Below, in pieces: positions 47,149 through 55,710 of a stretch of 64,000 bases of DNA. The position numbers and the translations under genes are program-made. Position 1 is the first letter of the stretch, and each line of letters begins with the position of its first letter. Source of the DNA: Kiritimatiellia bacterium (GTDB taxonomy: Bacteria; Verrucomicrobiota; Kiritimatiellia; JAAZAB01); the NCBI GenBank assembly GCA_028718125.1, contig JAQUMN010000009.1, positions 51,554-115,553 on the forward strand. The letters are read 5' to 3'. The notes beneath the pieces are model-generated. The model was not told the origin of the DNA and did no database searches. It saw only the letters and a list, made by a program, of their open reading frames with translations.

Positions 47149-47896
47149 CGCAGGATCGAGGACGATCAAGGTGGTACTCGTTAACGGCAACGACCTAAGC
47201 GTGATGGCTTCAGGCGTTGCCGATCAGGGACTCACACAAACGGCCCTGGCTTCAAAACTCTTTGACCGGGTCCTAAAGAAGGTCGGGGTCAATCGACGCA
47301 GAGTCAGAAAGGTTCTGGCCACCGGCTGGGGACGCGACACCGTTGCATTTGCCGACACAACCATTACGGAGATTACCTGCCAAGCTTGCGGGGTCTATCA
47401 CGAGAGAGGCGATGCCAAAACCGTCATTGATATCGGCGGACAGGACAGCAAACTGCTTAGATTGGATACCGACGGTAAAGTGCGCGACTTCGTGATGAGC
47501 GACCGATGCGCCGCCGGAACCGGCCGTTTTCTCGAGGTAGTCGCCGCAAGGCTCAATGTAAAACTTGCCGATCTCGGCAGACTGGCGGGCAGGGCTGGAA
47601 AGCCATCCGCCATTAGCAGCATGTGCGTCGTATTCGCCGAGACGGAAATCATTGGCCTGTTGGCGTCCAACGAGAAAGCCGAAAATATTGTCGCCGGAAT
47701 CCAGAAATCAATTGCATCGCGGATTGCCTCCATGGCCGGTCGTACCATCGCCGAACCGGTCGTTTTTACCGGCGGCGTAGCCCTGGTTCCTGGAATGGCC
47801 AAAGCCCTCGAAGCCGCGTTGGGGCATCCGGTGCATGTGGCCCGCCATGCGCAACTGACCGGCGCCCTCGGGGCAGCGATCCTATCCTCCCGGTAG
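47129..47896 (+). CDS. Acyl-CoA dehydratase activase (BadF/HgdC-type ATPase)
   Basis: 255 residues from the ATG at 47129 (AAAGGAG upstream). It is an ASKHA-fold ATPase that carries a [4Fe-4S] cluster between two subunits and drives electrons into the HgdB-type partner. Visible: phosphate-1 loop 'IDAGSRTIKVVLVN', 'VIDIGGQDSKLLRL' and the cluster cysteines in 'VMSDRCAAGTGRFLEVVA' and 'ISSMCVVFAETEI', with 'VFTGGVALVPGM' as adenosine motif. Length fits the family (about 250-260). It overlaps the upstream gene by 20 bp, so the two are coupled. Confidence 0.92.
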   Translation: MIYAGIDAGSRTIKVVLVNGNDLSVMASGVADQGLTQTALASKLFDRVLKKVGVNRRRVRKVLATGWGRDTVAFADTTITEITCQACGVYHERGDAKTVIDIGGQDSKLLRLDTDGKVRDFVMSDRCAAGTGRFLEVVAARLNVKLADLGRLAGRAGKPSAISSMCVVFAETEIIGLLASNEKAENIVAGIQKSIASRIASMAGRTIAEPVVFTGGVALVPGMAKALEAALGHPVHVARHAQLTGALGAAILSSR

Positions 47897-47936
47897 AGGC
47901 GCATTCGCGCAATGCAGGATGTTGCATATAACCGAA

Positions 47937-49901
47937 TCATCGATCCGACGAAGATTCTCCATGGTAGTGCAGGGCCAGGACGGTGATGTCGTCGGACTGC
48001 GGGGCGCCGGCGGCATAGGCATTGACGGATTGGAAGATGGCGTCCACGACGGTTTTTGGTTCCTGATCGCTGACCCCAGCCGCCGTTTCCCGCAGGCGTT
48101 CCATGGAATACAAGTCCTGGCTCGGATTGCAGGCCTCGGTGACGCCGTCGGTATAGAGCACCAGCGTGTCGCCGGCGTGCAGGATCAGCGAAGCGGTCGA
48201 ATATCGAACTGCTTCAATCGTGCCCAGGACAATGCCCTTGGGCACGGGTAATTCCTCCGGCTGGCTGCCGGCACGCCGGATCAGCGGAGGATTATGTCCG
48301 GCATTGGAATATACCAGCTTGCCCGTGCAAAAATTGAGCACGCCGCAAAAGACGGTCACAAACATATTCGTATCGTTTTCTTTGCATAATTCCTGGTTAA
48401 CGTGTTCCATTATGCCGGCCGGATCAAGTCCGCCTTGCAAGGCAATCCCTTTCATCAGCGTTTTAGTCACGGCCATGAAAAGCGCTGCCGGCACGCCCTT
48501 GTCGGCAACATCACCGATGCTGAAGAACAGATGCTGGTCGTCGAGCAGGAAAAAGTCATAGAGATCGCCGCCGACTTGCTTGGCTGGTTCCAGTCGGGCA
48601 TAGAGATCGAATTCGGCCTGTTCGGGGAAAGGCGGGAAATGCTTCGGCAGAAAACTCATCTGAATTGTCCGCGCAATCTTGAGTTCGCTTTCCAGGCGCT
48701 CCCGCGCGACGGTGGCTTCCGTAAGGCCGGCAATATACTCCTTGAGGGCCACGCGCATATTGTCGAAAGCATACGAGAGTTCGCCCACTTCGTCGCGGCT
48801 TTTTACCAGCGGCAATTTGATATCCAGATTGCCGAGCGCAATTTCCGCCGTGGTCCGGGCCAGGGCCCGGATTGGCCGGGTCACGGCGGCCGAAATCAGA
48901 ACGATGATCAGGAAGAGGATGACAAAGCCCACCAGACCGATCAGCAGAATGTTGCGCCCCATGCGCTGGGCATCGGCAAACAGTTCGTCCTCCGGGAAGA
49001 GCACGCCCAACGACCAGCCCGGCGATTTCAACGGCGCGTAATACAACCATGAAGGCTTGCCCAGTGTCGGGCTTTGCAGCCGTACAAAGCCCGTATCGCC
49101 GCGAACCATCGCCTGACCGACCTGCCGCAAATGCGCGTCGGCAGCGCCCTCGGCCAGATCGAATATGCTTTGACGCATGATTAAGCGCTTATCGGGATGC
49201 GTAACGAACATACCGTTCTGCGAAATCAGGCAGGCATAACCGGTTTTCAAAAACGATACCGCGGAAACTATCTTGACCAGCCAGTCCAGAGCGATATCGG
49301 CCGTAACGATTCCCTGGAATTGCCGCCGTCCATTTACCATACGGTAAAAAGGCACAGAATACGTGGTCATGATAACCTTGCCCCCGCCCTCATCGAAATA
49401 GGGTTCGCTCCACATGGGACGATTGAGTTCTTTGGGAAGGATATACCAGTCCAAATTAAAATACTGGTACTGGTCGCTACCCAGCCAGGTCTGCCGGATA
49501 TCCGCGCCCTGGCGACAGCAGTAAGGCGCAAAATACAGGGATTGGGGATTGAAGGCGTACGGTTCAAACGCCACGGCCGATCCGAAAATATCCGGATCGG
49601 CCACTAACGCATTACGAATGAAGGCAATCAGGTCCGCGCGCTCCCAGTCGCGCTGTTCCAGGCAAAGCGCCATGTAGCAGGGGATATTTTCAACGCCGTT
49701 CAATACGGCCTCAATCCGGCTGACCGTGGCGCCGGCCAGATGGCGGGCATTCGTTTCCGCATTGCTTAGAATGCTGCGGCGCGAAAGGGCATGATTGTAA
49801 AGAAAGGCGGCGGCAAATACAACCGAAGTGCCTGCCAGGACCATTAAGCCGAGTTTAACGGCCAGGCTGGTTCGTCGGAATTGAGATGGCGCAGTTTTCA
49901 T
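47937..49901 (-). CDS. Membrane SpoIIE/RsbU-type PP2C phosphatase with periplasmic sensor
   Basis: A 654-residue protein. One N-terminal helix (LAVKLGLMVLAGTSVVFAAAF), a dCache-like extracellular sensor (about 45-300, 'GYACLISQNGMFVTHPDKRL'), a second helix (NILLIGLVGFVILFLIIVLI), a HAMP domain ('TRPIRALARTTAEIALGNLD'), a linker helix, and a SpoIIE-type PP2C domain ('KQVGGDLYDFFLLDDQHLFF', 'IGDVADKGVPAALFMAVTKT', 'LVLYTDGVTEA', 'QSDDITVLALHYHG') carrying the metal-binding Asp residues. It should dephosphorylate the STAS antagonists encoded upstream. It overlaps the end of the THI5-like gene by 47 bp. Confidence 0.92.
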   Translation of the reverse strand: MKTAPSQFRRTSLAVKLGLMVLAGTSVVFAAAFLYNHALSRRSILSNAETNARHLAGATVSRIEAVLNGVENIPCYMALCLEQRDWERADLIAFIRNALVADPDIFGSAVAFEPYAFNPQSLYFAPYCCRQGADIRQTWLGSDQYQYFNLDWYILPKELNRPMWSEPYFDEGGGKVIMTTYSVPFYRMVNGRRQFQGIVTADIALDWLVKIVSAVSFLKTGYACLISQNGMFVTHPDKRLIMRQSIFDLAEGAADAHLRQVGQAMVRGDTGFVRLQSPTLGKPSWLYYAPLKSPGWSLGVLFPEDELFADAQRMGRNILLIGLVGFVILFLIIVLISAAVTRPIRALARTTAEIALGNLDIKLPLVKSRDEVGELSYAFDNMRVALKEYIAGLTEATVARERLESELKIARTIQMSFLPKHFPPFPEQAEFDLYARLEPAKQVGGDLYDFFLLDDQHLFFSIGDVADKGVPAALFMAVTKTLMKGIALQGGLDPAGIMEHVNQELCKENDTNMFVTVFCGVLNFCTGKLVYSNAGHNPPLIRRAGSQPEELPVPKGIVLGTIEAVRYSTASLILHAGDTLVLYTDGVTEACNPSQDLYSMERLRETAAGVSDQEPKTVVDAIFQSVNAYAAGAPQSDDITVLALHYHGESSSDR

Positions 49902-50871
49902 AAAAATCGTTCCAGGCCGGTATGGCGTTGATTTGGCCGGCGTCTTTCAATTCCTGGGCCACGCGCGAGTAATCGGATTCCGCAAGCGTGCCGAACGCCG
50001 GGGCGCCGGGCGGTTGCATGATGTCTTTCATGCGGCTCAGCATCCAGCGCTGGTGAACTCGATTGGTCGGACGATTGGCCGCCGTTACCTGCCGCATGAC
50101 AATATCCAGCGCTTCCTCAGGATGCTGAAACGCGTATTGCCAGCCGGCAATCGAGGCCTGCACAAAGCGGCGGCAACGGTCCGGATTCTGTTTCAGCGTC
50201 GGCGCCAGGCAATAGATGCCGTCTTCCGGAAAATTAAGGCCGAACTGATCGTAAAAGAAAAAAGTCAGGTCCTGCGCTTCAAGGCCGCCGTTGATCAGCA
50301 TGTGATATTCATTATACCACATGCCGGAAGCGGCATCCACCGCCCCGCGCAAAAAAAGATTGATCGTTGCGCCCTGGGTCAGCACTCGCGGTTCCACGCC
50401 GAATTTGCGGAACAGGGCCTTGGGCTGAACCGCAAAATCAGGCCAGAGGCTGACCGTTTTGCCCTGTAAATCGGCGGGCGAATGGATGCCGGACGATTTG
50501 CGGGCCACAAGCAGGAGGGAGGAGCGTTGCACCATTTGCGCGATATTGACGAGCGGCAACCCGTCGCGGGAGCGCTTTTCCAGTGCGGAGGCCAGGAACG
50601 TCGTGGCAAAGTCCGCCTGGCCTTCCTGAAGCAGTCGGCCAACCGGCTGGTTCGGGCCGCCGCGAAGTATGGTGACGGTCAAGCCGGAGCGGGTATAAAA
50701 GCCTTTTTCGACAGCGACATAATACCCGGCAAATTGGGCCTGCGGTTCCCATTGCGGTACGAAGACGATTGGTTGGGTATCAGCCGGCGCGGCCTTCAAA
50801 GCAAGTGTGCCGGACAATAGAAGCAAGCCGACCAACGGCAGCAGCCGGCGGGCATAAGGTACCTGCTTCAT
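49855..50871 (-). CDS. THI5/NMT1-like periplasmic substrate-binding protein
   Basis: 338 residues from the ATG at 50871, whose ATGA overlaps the stop of the upstream STAS gene; the track start at 51045 lies inside that gene. Signal peptide ARRLLPLVGLLLLSGTLALKAA. The THI5/NMT1 fold is clear: 'WEPQAQFAGYYVAVEKGFYT', 'ILRGGPNQPVGRLLQEGQAD', 'LQGKTVSLWPDF'. Related proteins bind thiamine precursors, pyrimidines, sulfonates or nitrate. No ABC permease or ATPase lies nearby; instead it sits in a partner-switching operon, so it probably presents a ligand to the PP2C phosphatase. The fold is shared with the sensor of the kinase at 19 kb. Confidence 0.88.
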   Translation of the reverse strand: MKQVPYARRLLPLVGLLLLSGTLALKAAPADTQPIVFVPQWEPQAQFAGYYVAVEKGFYTRSGLTVTILRGGPNQPVGRLLQEGQADFATTFLASALEKRSRDGLPLVNIAQMVQRSSLLLVARKSSGIHSPADLQGKTVSLWPDFAVQPKALFRKFGVEPRVLTQGATINLFLRGAVDAASGMWYNEYHMLINGGLEAQDLTFFFYDQFGLNFPEDGIYCLAPTLKQNPDRCRRFVQASIAGWQYAFQHPEEALDIVMRQVTAANRPTNRVHQRWMLSRMKDIMQPPGAPAFGTLAESDYSRVAQELKDAGQINAIPAWNDFYENCAISIPTNQPGR

Positions 50872-51218
50872 GGCAGACAAACCGCATCTAACTGCTTGAG
50901 CGCCGCCGCCTCCGTGGGGCAAATTGAAAACAAGGCGGCAAACCCGGATATCTCGAACACTTTTTGCGCTTCGCCCTGCAGGGCGCAAATCACAATGCTC
51001 CCGTCCCGCTCGCTGATTTTTTTGGCAGAGGCAAGGATACTGCACAGGCCCGCACTGCTGATGAAGGTCAGATCGGCCATGTTCAGGATGAAGTGACGAC
51101 CGCCGGCATCCAGGCGCTGGTTTAAAATCCGCTCAAATTCCGGGGTGGCGGCGGCATTAAAGTGCCCATGGATGCTCAGGACAACGGCGCCAGATTTATT
51201 TTCAATGATAATTTGCAT
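50868..51218 (-). CDS. STAS-domain anti-sigma factor antagonist (2)
   Basis: 116 residues from the ATG at 51218 (4 bp after the previous stop). STAS domain with the phosphorylatable serine in 'ADLTFISSAGLCSILASAKK'. In such systems the unphosphorylated form binds the RsbW-type kinase and frees its partner sigma factor or target. It overlaps the THI5-like gene by 4 bp. The track ORF start (51317) is inside the neighbouring STAS gene and is rejected. Confidence 0.88.
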   Translation of the reverse strand: MQIIIENKSGAVVLSIHGHFNAAATPEFERILNQRLDAGGRHFILNMADLTFISSAGLCSILASAKKISERDGSIVICALQGEAQKVFEISGFAALFSICPTEAAALKQLDAVCLP

Positions 51219-51222
51219 AGGT

Positions 51223-51552
51223 TTAACTTGGCAAAGCGTCTTTAACCGACTTAAAGATCGGCAGGATGGTATCGAAACCGGACATGGCAAAGACTTCCTT
51301 GACGACGCCTTTGACATTACAGAAGTTCACCATGCCCTTGGATTCCTTGACTTTTTTGGCAGTGGTCAACAGGCTGCGCAAACCCGCGCTGCTGACATAA
51401 TCCAAGGCGTTAAGGTCCACGACAAACTTCAGGTCGCCGCGCTGGAGACACGCCATAATCGCTTTTTCATACTCCATGGCGGCAATGACATCCATGCGGC
51501 CGGCAAGCTCCATGACGACCGCCTGATCAATTTTACTGGTCGAGATGTTCAT
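51223..51552 (-). CDS. STAS-domain anti-sigma factor antagonist (1)
   Basis: 109 residues from the ATG at 51552, which has an excellent AAGGAG 8 bp upstream; the track start at 51588 is 12 residues longer and lacks a site. STAS fold with 'ALDYVSSAGLRSLLTTAKKV' holding the regulatory serine. First gene of the STAS-STAS-THI5-PP2C operon, divergent from the permease gene. A TTGATT-17-TAATAA promoter-like pair lies upstream. Confidence 0.9.
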   Translation of the reverse strand: MNISTSKIDQAVVMELAGRMDVIAAMEYEKAIMACLQRGDLKFVVDLNALDYVSSAGLRSLLTTAKKVKESKGMVNFCNVKGVVKEVFAMSGFDTILPIFKSVKDALPS

Positions 51553-51712
51553 ATCGTCTGCTCCTTCCATGCAGCGTTGATTCGGCAAACGGGCGTTGTG
51601 TGATCTAACATGTCTTTATTATCATCCCTCCCGATCAAAATCAATGTATTCCGTCATTTTTTTTATTGACGCATCGAGGGACGTTTCAGTACACACTACG
51701 CAAGGGATAATT

Positions 51713-53128
51713 ATGATGGCGACCTTAGACCGGCTGTTTCATTTGACCGCAAACGGGACCACTGTGCAGACCGAAATGCTTGCCGGCCTGACAACGTTTT
51801 TAACCATGGCCTATATCATTTTTGTCCAGCCGGCAATTTTATCCGGGACATTATTCGGCATACAAACCGGCATGGATTTCGGCGCAGTAATGACGGCCAC
51901 CTGTGTGTCGGCCGCGATCGCAACGGTGATCATGGCGCTCTATGCCCGTTATCCGATCGCGCAGGCGCCCGGGATGGGGGAAAATTTTTTCTTTGTTTTT
52001 TCCGTTCTGCCGGCCGCCGCGGCAGCCGGTTTTGCCCAGCCCTGGAGAGTGGGTCTTGGCGTGGTACTGGTGGCGGGGCTGTTGTTCATGTTGATTTCGG
52101 TTGTCGGCATACGCGAGATGATCATTGACGCCGTCAGCCCCAGCCTGAAAAACGGGATTGCCGTGGGCATCGGTTTCTTCATCGCGTTTATCGGGTTTCA
52201 GAATTCCCGCCTGATCCTGCCCAGCGCCGGCACCTGCGTACGCCTGAACCCTCAATTTGCCTCGCCGGATATGGTCGTTTTTTTCTTCGGGCTGATCCTG
52301 ACGGCAGCCCTGCATGTGCGCCGCGTGCGCGGATCCATCCTGTGGGGCATCCTGGCATCCTGCCTGCTGGCCATCCTGCTCAAACTGACGATTCCCCATC
52401 TGCCGCCGGCCATTACGGAAACCAGGCTCGTAAGCGAATCCATGCTCATGACCCGGTTTCAGATCGCCAAGCACCTGACAGCGCTGCCGCCGTCCATGGC
52501 CGGCACGTTCCTGCAGATTGACCTTGCTCAAGCGTGTTCGCTGACTATGTTGCCGTTCATCGTCATTTTCCTGTTCATGGATGTATTCGACACCATGGGC
52601 ACGTTGATCGGGGTGGGGGAACAGGGCGGCTTTATTGTGAACAACAAGCTGCCGCGCGCCCGGCAGGCCTTGCTGTCGGACGCGACCGGGACGGTGATCG
52701 GCGCCTGTTGTGGAACCAGCACGGTGACCAGTTTCATTGAAAGCGCCGCAGGCGTGGAGCATGGCGGGCGAACGGGACTGGTGGGGCTGGTCGTGGCCGC
52801 ATTTTTTTTACTTGCGCTCTTCTTCAGTCCCATCGTGGCGATGATCGGCAGTTACGCGCCCATTACCGCGCCGGCCCTTGTAGTCGTGGGATTCATGATG
52901 ATGCAAAACCTGCGTAAAATCGATTGGGACGACTACAGCGAAGCCGTCCCCGCGTTTCTGATTGCGCTGGGTATTCCGCTGGCCTATTCGATTGCCGACG
53001 GACTCGCCTTCGGGTTCATCACGTATCCGGTAATCAAGGTGCTGAGCGGACGGACGCGCGACATTCGCTGGCCGATGACCATGGCATGTATCATCCTGCT
53101 GATGTATTTTGTGTTGATCCGGAGTTAA
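51713..53128 (+). CDS. AzgA-type NCS2 purine (hypoxanthine/guanine/adenine) permease
   Basis: About 471 residues from the ATG at 51713 (or 51716); AAGGGATAA lies just upstream. The track start at 51596 runs into the neighbouring gene's leader. Some 12-13 membrane helices are visible. Family motifs: 'TMAYIIFVQPAILS' near the N-terminus, 'APGMGENFFFVF' (AzgA has PGMGxNA), 'FMDVFDTMGTLIGVGEQGG' and 'GTSTVTSFIESAAGVEHGGR'. It imports purine bases with protons. It stands on the opposite strand in the middle of the partner-switch genes. A link between purine supply and the THI5-like sensor is possible but unproven. Confidence 0.9.
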   Translation: MMATLDRLFHLTANGTTVQTEMLAGLTTFLTMAYIIFVQPAILSGTLFGIQTGMDFGAVMTATCVSAAIATVIMALYARYPIAQAPGMGENFFFVFSVLPAAAAAGFAQPWRVGLGVVLVAGLLFMLISVVGIREMIIDAVSPSLKNGIAVGIGFFIAFIGFQNSRLILPSAGTCVRLNPQFASPDMVVFFFGLILTAALHVRRVRGSILWGILASCLLAILLKLTIPHLPPAITETRLVSESMLMTRFQIAKHLTALPPSMAGTFLQIDLAQACSLTMLPFIVIFLFMDVFDTMGTLIGVGEQGGFIVNNKLPRARQALLSDATGTVIGACCGTSTVTSFIESAAGVEHGGRTGLVGLVVAAFFLLALFFSPIVAMIGSYAPITAPALVVVGFMMMQNLRKIDWDDYSEAVPAFLIALGIPLAYSIADGLAFGFITYPVIKVLSGRTRDIRWPMTMACIILLMYFVLIRS

Positions 53129-53156
53129 TGCCACGTATAAGAATTTCAAGGTTCAT

Positions 53157-53266
53157 TCCCTCTCCCTTGAGAGAGGGTGGGGTGAGGGACATTTTCCAAG
53201 TTACAGGCCCCTCACCCGATCCCGATGCGCTTCACGATCAGGATCGACCTCTCCCTAAGGAAAGGT
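53157..53266. repeat. CCCTCTCCC/GGTGAGGG palindromic repeat
   Basis: A 110-bp element: ccctctcccttgagagaggg hairpin, then gtggggtgaggg pairing with the later cccctcaccc, and a degenerate ctctccctaaggaaagg at the other end. This style of nested palindrome is a common dispersed repeat in bacterial genomes. Located after the permease stop. Confidence 0.65.
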
Positions 53267-53300
53267 GAAACAGCTGACGCCTTCGGCGTCTAACTCCGCT
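53266..53300. repeat. Short hairpin repeat, second copy at 28067-28100
   Basis: gaaacagctgacgccttcgg... matches gaaacagttgccgcctttgg... at 28067 with compensating changes in the hairpin arms (gacgcc/ggcgtc versus gccgcc/ggcggc), followed by taaytc in both. Confidence 0.5.
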
Positions 53301-53717
53301 TCACTTCCGCGCGATATTTATCTCAAGAATGTTCGCGTCGTTTTCCCGCCGATAGACGATGCGGTCGACTATTTCGCGCACAAGATGCAAGCCCAGGCCA
53401 CCCACTTTGCGCTGGTCCAGCGGAACATAGATGTCCGGTTCGGGCGTATGCAACGGATTGAAGGGATGCCCGTCATCTTTCAAACGCAAGCGAATAGTGT
53501 CCGGGAACAGATCAAGCGCAACCGTAATCGCGTGAGGGGCCGTATCGTCGTAGCCGTATTTGATGATGTTGGTGACAATTTCTTCTATGGCCAGGTTGAC
53601 CCGGAAGATCGCCTCGTGCGACAGGGCGTGCTGTTCCATGAAACGGTTGACCTCGGTCGTCAGCGGCGACAGGGATTCCAGCGTATTCCCGATGGTTTGA
53701 CTGAGAGAGTCGCTCAT
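53301..53717 (-). CDS. RsbW-type anti-sigma factor serine kinase (HATPase_c)
   Basis: A 138-residue GHKL-fold protein. N-box 'LAIEEIVTNIIKYGY', G1 region 'LRLKDDGHPFNPLH', G2 region 'VGGLGLHLVREIVDR'. Small stand-alone HATPase proteins of this type phosphorylate STAS antagonists and bind a sigma factor or other partner. It is the third gene of a run STAS(3)-GPP34-RsbW. No sigma factor gene is in the window, so its final target is unknown. Confidence 0.9.
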   Translation of the reverse strand: MSDSLSQTIGNTLESLSPLTTEVNRFMEQHALSHEAIFRVNLAIEEIVTNIIKYGYDDTAPHAITVALDLFPDTIRLRLKDDGHPFNPLHTPEPDIYVPLDQRKVGGLGLHLVREIVDRIVYRRENDANILEINIARK

Positions 53718-53901
53718 GGCGCAACACTATCATACTTCGGGATGAAATTTCCGCGTTATCCGCTGTTCAGAAAACATAAAACGGCGATCCCGGAATCTGT
53801 CGCACACAAAGCCTCGAAAGAAATCGCGCCGGTCGGGAATTAACCCTGTGACCTTTGTGGCTCCGTGTGAGAATGTTACGGGAAAAATCACCCCGCCCCG
53901 T

Positions 53902-54558
53902 TCAGGCCATCATTGTCATGGACATGGCAATGGCCATCGTGCGTTCGATTTCGCGGATCGATTTGGCCATTTCCTGGCCAATCAGGTCCAGGCGGGCAAG
54001 CGCGACAATCCGCGCACGCACCTTCTCGTACTCCGCCGGCGTAAACAAGTCGTCCAACAACCGGCAGGCATTGCCCAGATTGATCAGTACGACCTCGCGC
54101 GAATCGGGAATATCGTCGCTGAGAATCAACTCCCGCAGGCGGGTTTTGACTTCCTTAACCTCATGGTTATCCATGACCGGATACCGGCGCACTTCAAAGA
54201 CCCACAAAATCCGCCGGTTTTCCTGCTTGAGAATACCTTTTTGAATCAGCCGCGCAAGGACCCGTTCCTGAATGCGCTTGGACTGGTCCGCAAAGTGTTT
54301 CAGCCAAAAGCTGGTCGGCTGGGGCACGGGGTTCTGCTGGAGGTCGCGCAACACATCGTCCAGGATCGGATCGCCGGTTGGCTTGGTGTCAGTGACGCTC
54401 AAGCTGGTCAAATCCGTATCAATCCGGTCCTGAAGCGCCAGGTCCATGAGCATCGCGCCGGCCAGGGCGTAATCCAGCGCCGAGACGGGCAATGGCTTGA
54501 TAACGCCCTGCTTGTCGTCGAGGGCTAGCAGAAAAATTTCTTCAGCAAAGCTGAGCAT
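53902..54558 (-). CDS. GPP34 (GOLPH3/Vps74-like) family protein
   Basis: 218 residues from the ATG at 54558, which has a perfect AGGAGG 6 bp upstream; the track start at 54609 is rejected. The N-terminus 'MLSFAEEIFLLALDDKQGV' and 'LPVSALDYALAGAMLMDLAL' are the signature of the GPP34/GOLPH3 fold. Eukaryotic members bind phosphatidylinositol-4-phosphate; bacterial members are mostly uncharacterised, and are best known from actinobacteria. Here it sits between a STAS gene (58 bp upstream) and the RsbW-type kinase gene. A role in tying the partner switch to the membrane is possible but inferred. Confidence 0.85.
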   Translation of the reverse strand: MLSFAEEIFLLALDDKQGVIKPLPVSALDYALAGAMLMDLALQDRIDTDLTSLSVTDTKPTGDPILDDVLRDLQQNPVPQPTSFWLKHFADQSKRIQERVLARLIQKGILKQENRRILWVFEVRRYPVMDNHEVKEVKTRLRELILSDDIPDSREVVLINLGNACRLLDDLFTPAEYEKVRARIVALARLDLIGQEMAKSIREIERTMAIAMSMTMMA

Positions 54559-54616
54559 ACCTGGTCCTCCTATATAGCAATCAACTATGGCGCGGACGAA
54601 TCCAACCATCCTGGAA

Positions 54617-54955
54617 TTACATCGCGCAGGCGCCGACGGCTTCGTTTAAAGTTTTATAAATCGGCATTATACTGGCAAAGCCCGCAATATCAAAAATCTG
54701 CTGGACCTGAGCTGACGGGCTGGCCAGCGCCAGTTTGCCCTGCGCCTGCTTTAAATGCTTGGCCGCGGAAAGAAATACCCGCAGACCGGCGCTGCTGACG
54801 TATTCCAGGCCATCGAGGTTAACCACAACCTGCCTGGCCCCGCTCCCGACCAGGCCGGTCAGACGCTTGTCCAGCTCTGGTGAACTTGCCGAGTCCAGTT
54901 TGCCTTGGACCTGCAGTATGGTGACGTTGCCCTGTTTCGATTCGCTGGTATTCAT
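54617..54955 (-). CDS. STAS-domain anti-sigma factor antagonist (3)
   Basis: A 112-residue STAS protein: 'VTILQVQGKLDSASSPELDK' and the regulatory serine in 'GLEYVSSAGLRVFLSAAKHL'. The ATG at 54955 has AGGGAG 6 bp upstream. First gene of the STAS-GPP34-RsbW run. Together with the two STAS genes at 51 kb this gives three antagonists and one kinase in 7 kb. Confidence 0.9.
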   Translation of the reverse strand: MNTSESKQGNVTILQVQGKLDSASSPELDKRLTGLVGSGARQVVVNLDGLEYVSSAGLRVFLSAAKHLKQAQGKLALASPSAQVQQIFDIAGFASIMPIYKTLNEAVGACAM

Positions 54956-55089
54956 AATAAACTCCCTGAATCAAAATTAATCCACTGATTCTGCCGACGA
55001 GCTATGCTTTTAAAAATAATGCACTATTGAACACGACAATGCAAATAAAAGATAAAAATAAATTCTGGGTTTTAACAAGCGTCCGGGGA

Positions 55090-55644
55090 TTACCCCGCCG
55101 CGGTCAAGGCTGTAATTAACTTGCGCTGCCGGGGAAATTGCGCCAGCAGGTCTGACCTTCGCCCCGCCGTGAAATCCCGGAAATCGAAGCCCGGCGCCAC
55201 GGTACAGCCGATGAGCGCATAACCACGGCGGGAGGCCTTGGCCAGATGCGCCCCCATCCATGTTCCTGCGGGAATAAGGGCCTGAACCTGTTCACCGCGG
55301 GCATGGTCGCGGCCCAGGCGAACATTCCTGGCCGTCCCATTGGGTGCGATCATGGCCAGGAGCAGGGCGCCGCCATCGTAAAAATGCCATTGCTCATCCG
55401 ATGTCAGCCGGTGCAGGGTTGATATTTGCGTGCCGGTCAGCAGGTAGTAAATCGAGGTTGAGAAAAACCGCGCTCCACGGTAACGTGCCGGCAGAGCCTC
55501 AGCCGGGATCTGCTCCACCGAGCGGTATATCTCGCGGTAATACCCGCCTTCGGGATGCGGCTGGAGCGCGAGCTTCTTGATCAAATATGCCGCTTTGAGG
55601 GATACACGCTCAGATGTTGTTGGCTTCGACATTGTTGCATTCAT
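55090..55644 (-). CDS. DUF985 cupin protein
   Basis: 184 residues from the ATG at 55644; the track extends upstream to 55785 into the MITE, which is a false N-terminus. A second ATG (55632) is also possible. DUF985 cupins have 'LQPHPEGGYYREIYRS', 'STSIYYLLTGTQISTLHRL', 'DEQWHFYDGGALLLAMI' and 'VAPGFDFRDFTAG', all present. The barrel is intact. Function unknown; a small-molecule isomerase or metal-binding enzyme is possible. Confidence 0.9.
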   Translation of the reverse strand: MNATMSKPTTSERVSLKAAYLIKKLALQPHPEGGYYREIYRSVEQIPAEALPARYRGARFFSTSIYYLLTGTQISTLHRLTSDEQWHFYDGGALLLAMIAPNGTARNVRLGRDHARGEQVQALIPAGTWMGAHLAKASRRGYALIGCTVAPGFDFRDFTAGRRSDLLAQFPRQRKLITALTAAG

Positions 55645-55710
55645 ATGGAATTTATTATATAGATTTTGACGGCCAATGCAAGGCGGCAACGGCCCGTTGG
55701 CGGCAATAGT

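Noticed and set aside
48402-49052. 216-residue plus-strand ORF inside the PP2C gene
   Set aside because: Shadow frame without recognisable domains.
51851-52762. 303-residue ORF antisense to the permease
   Set aside because: Shadow frame; the plus-strand permease has clear family motifs and many membrane helices.
53157-53300. Possible CRISPR array after the permease
   Set aside because: Only one palindromic element plus a short hairpin; no repeat-spacer periodicity.
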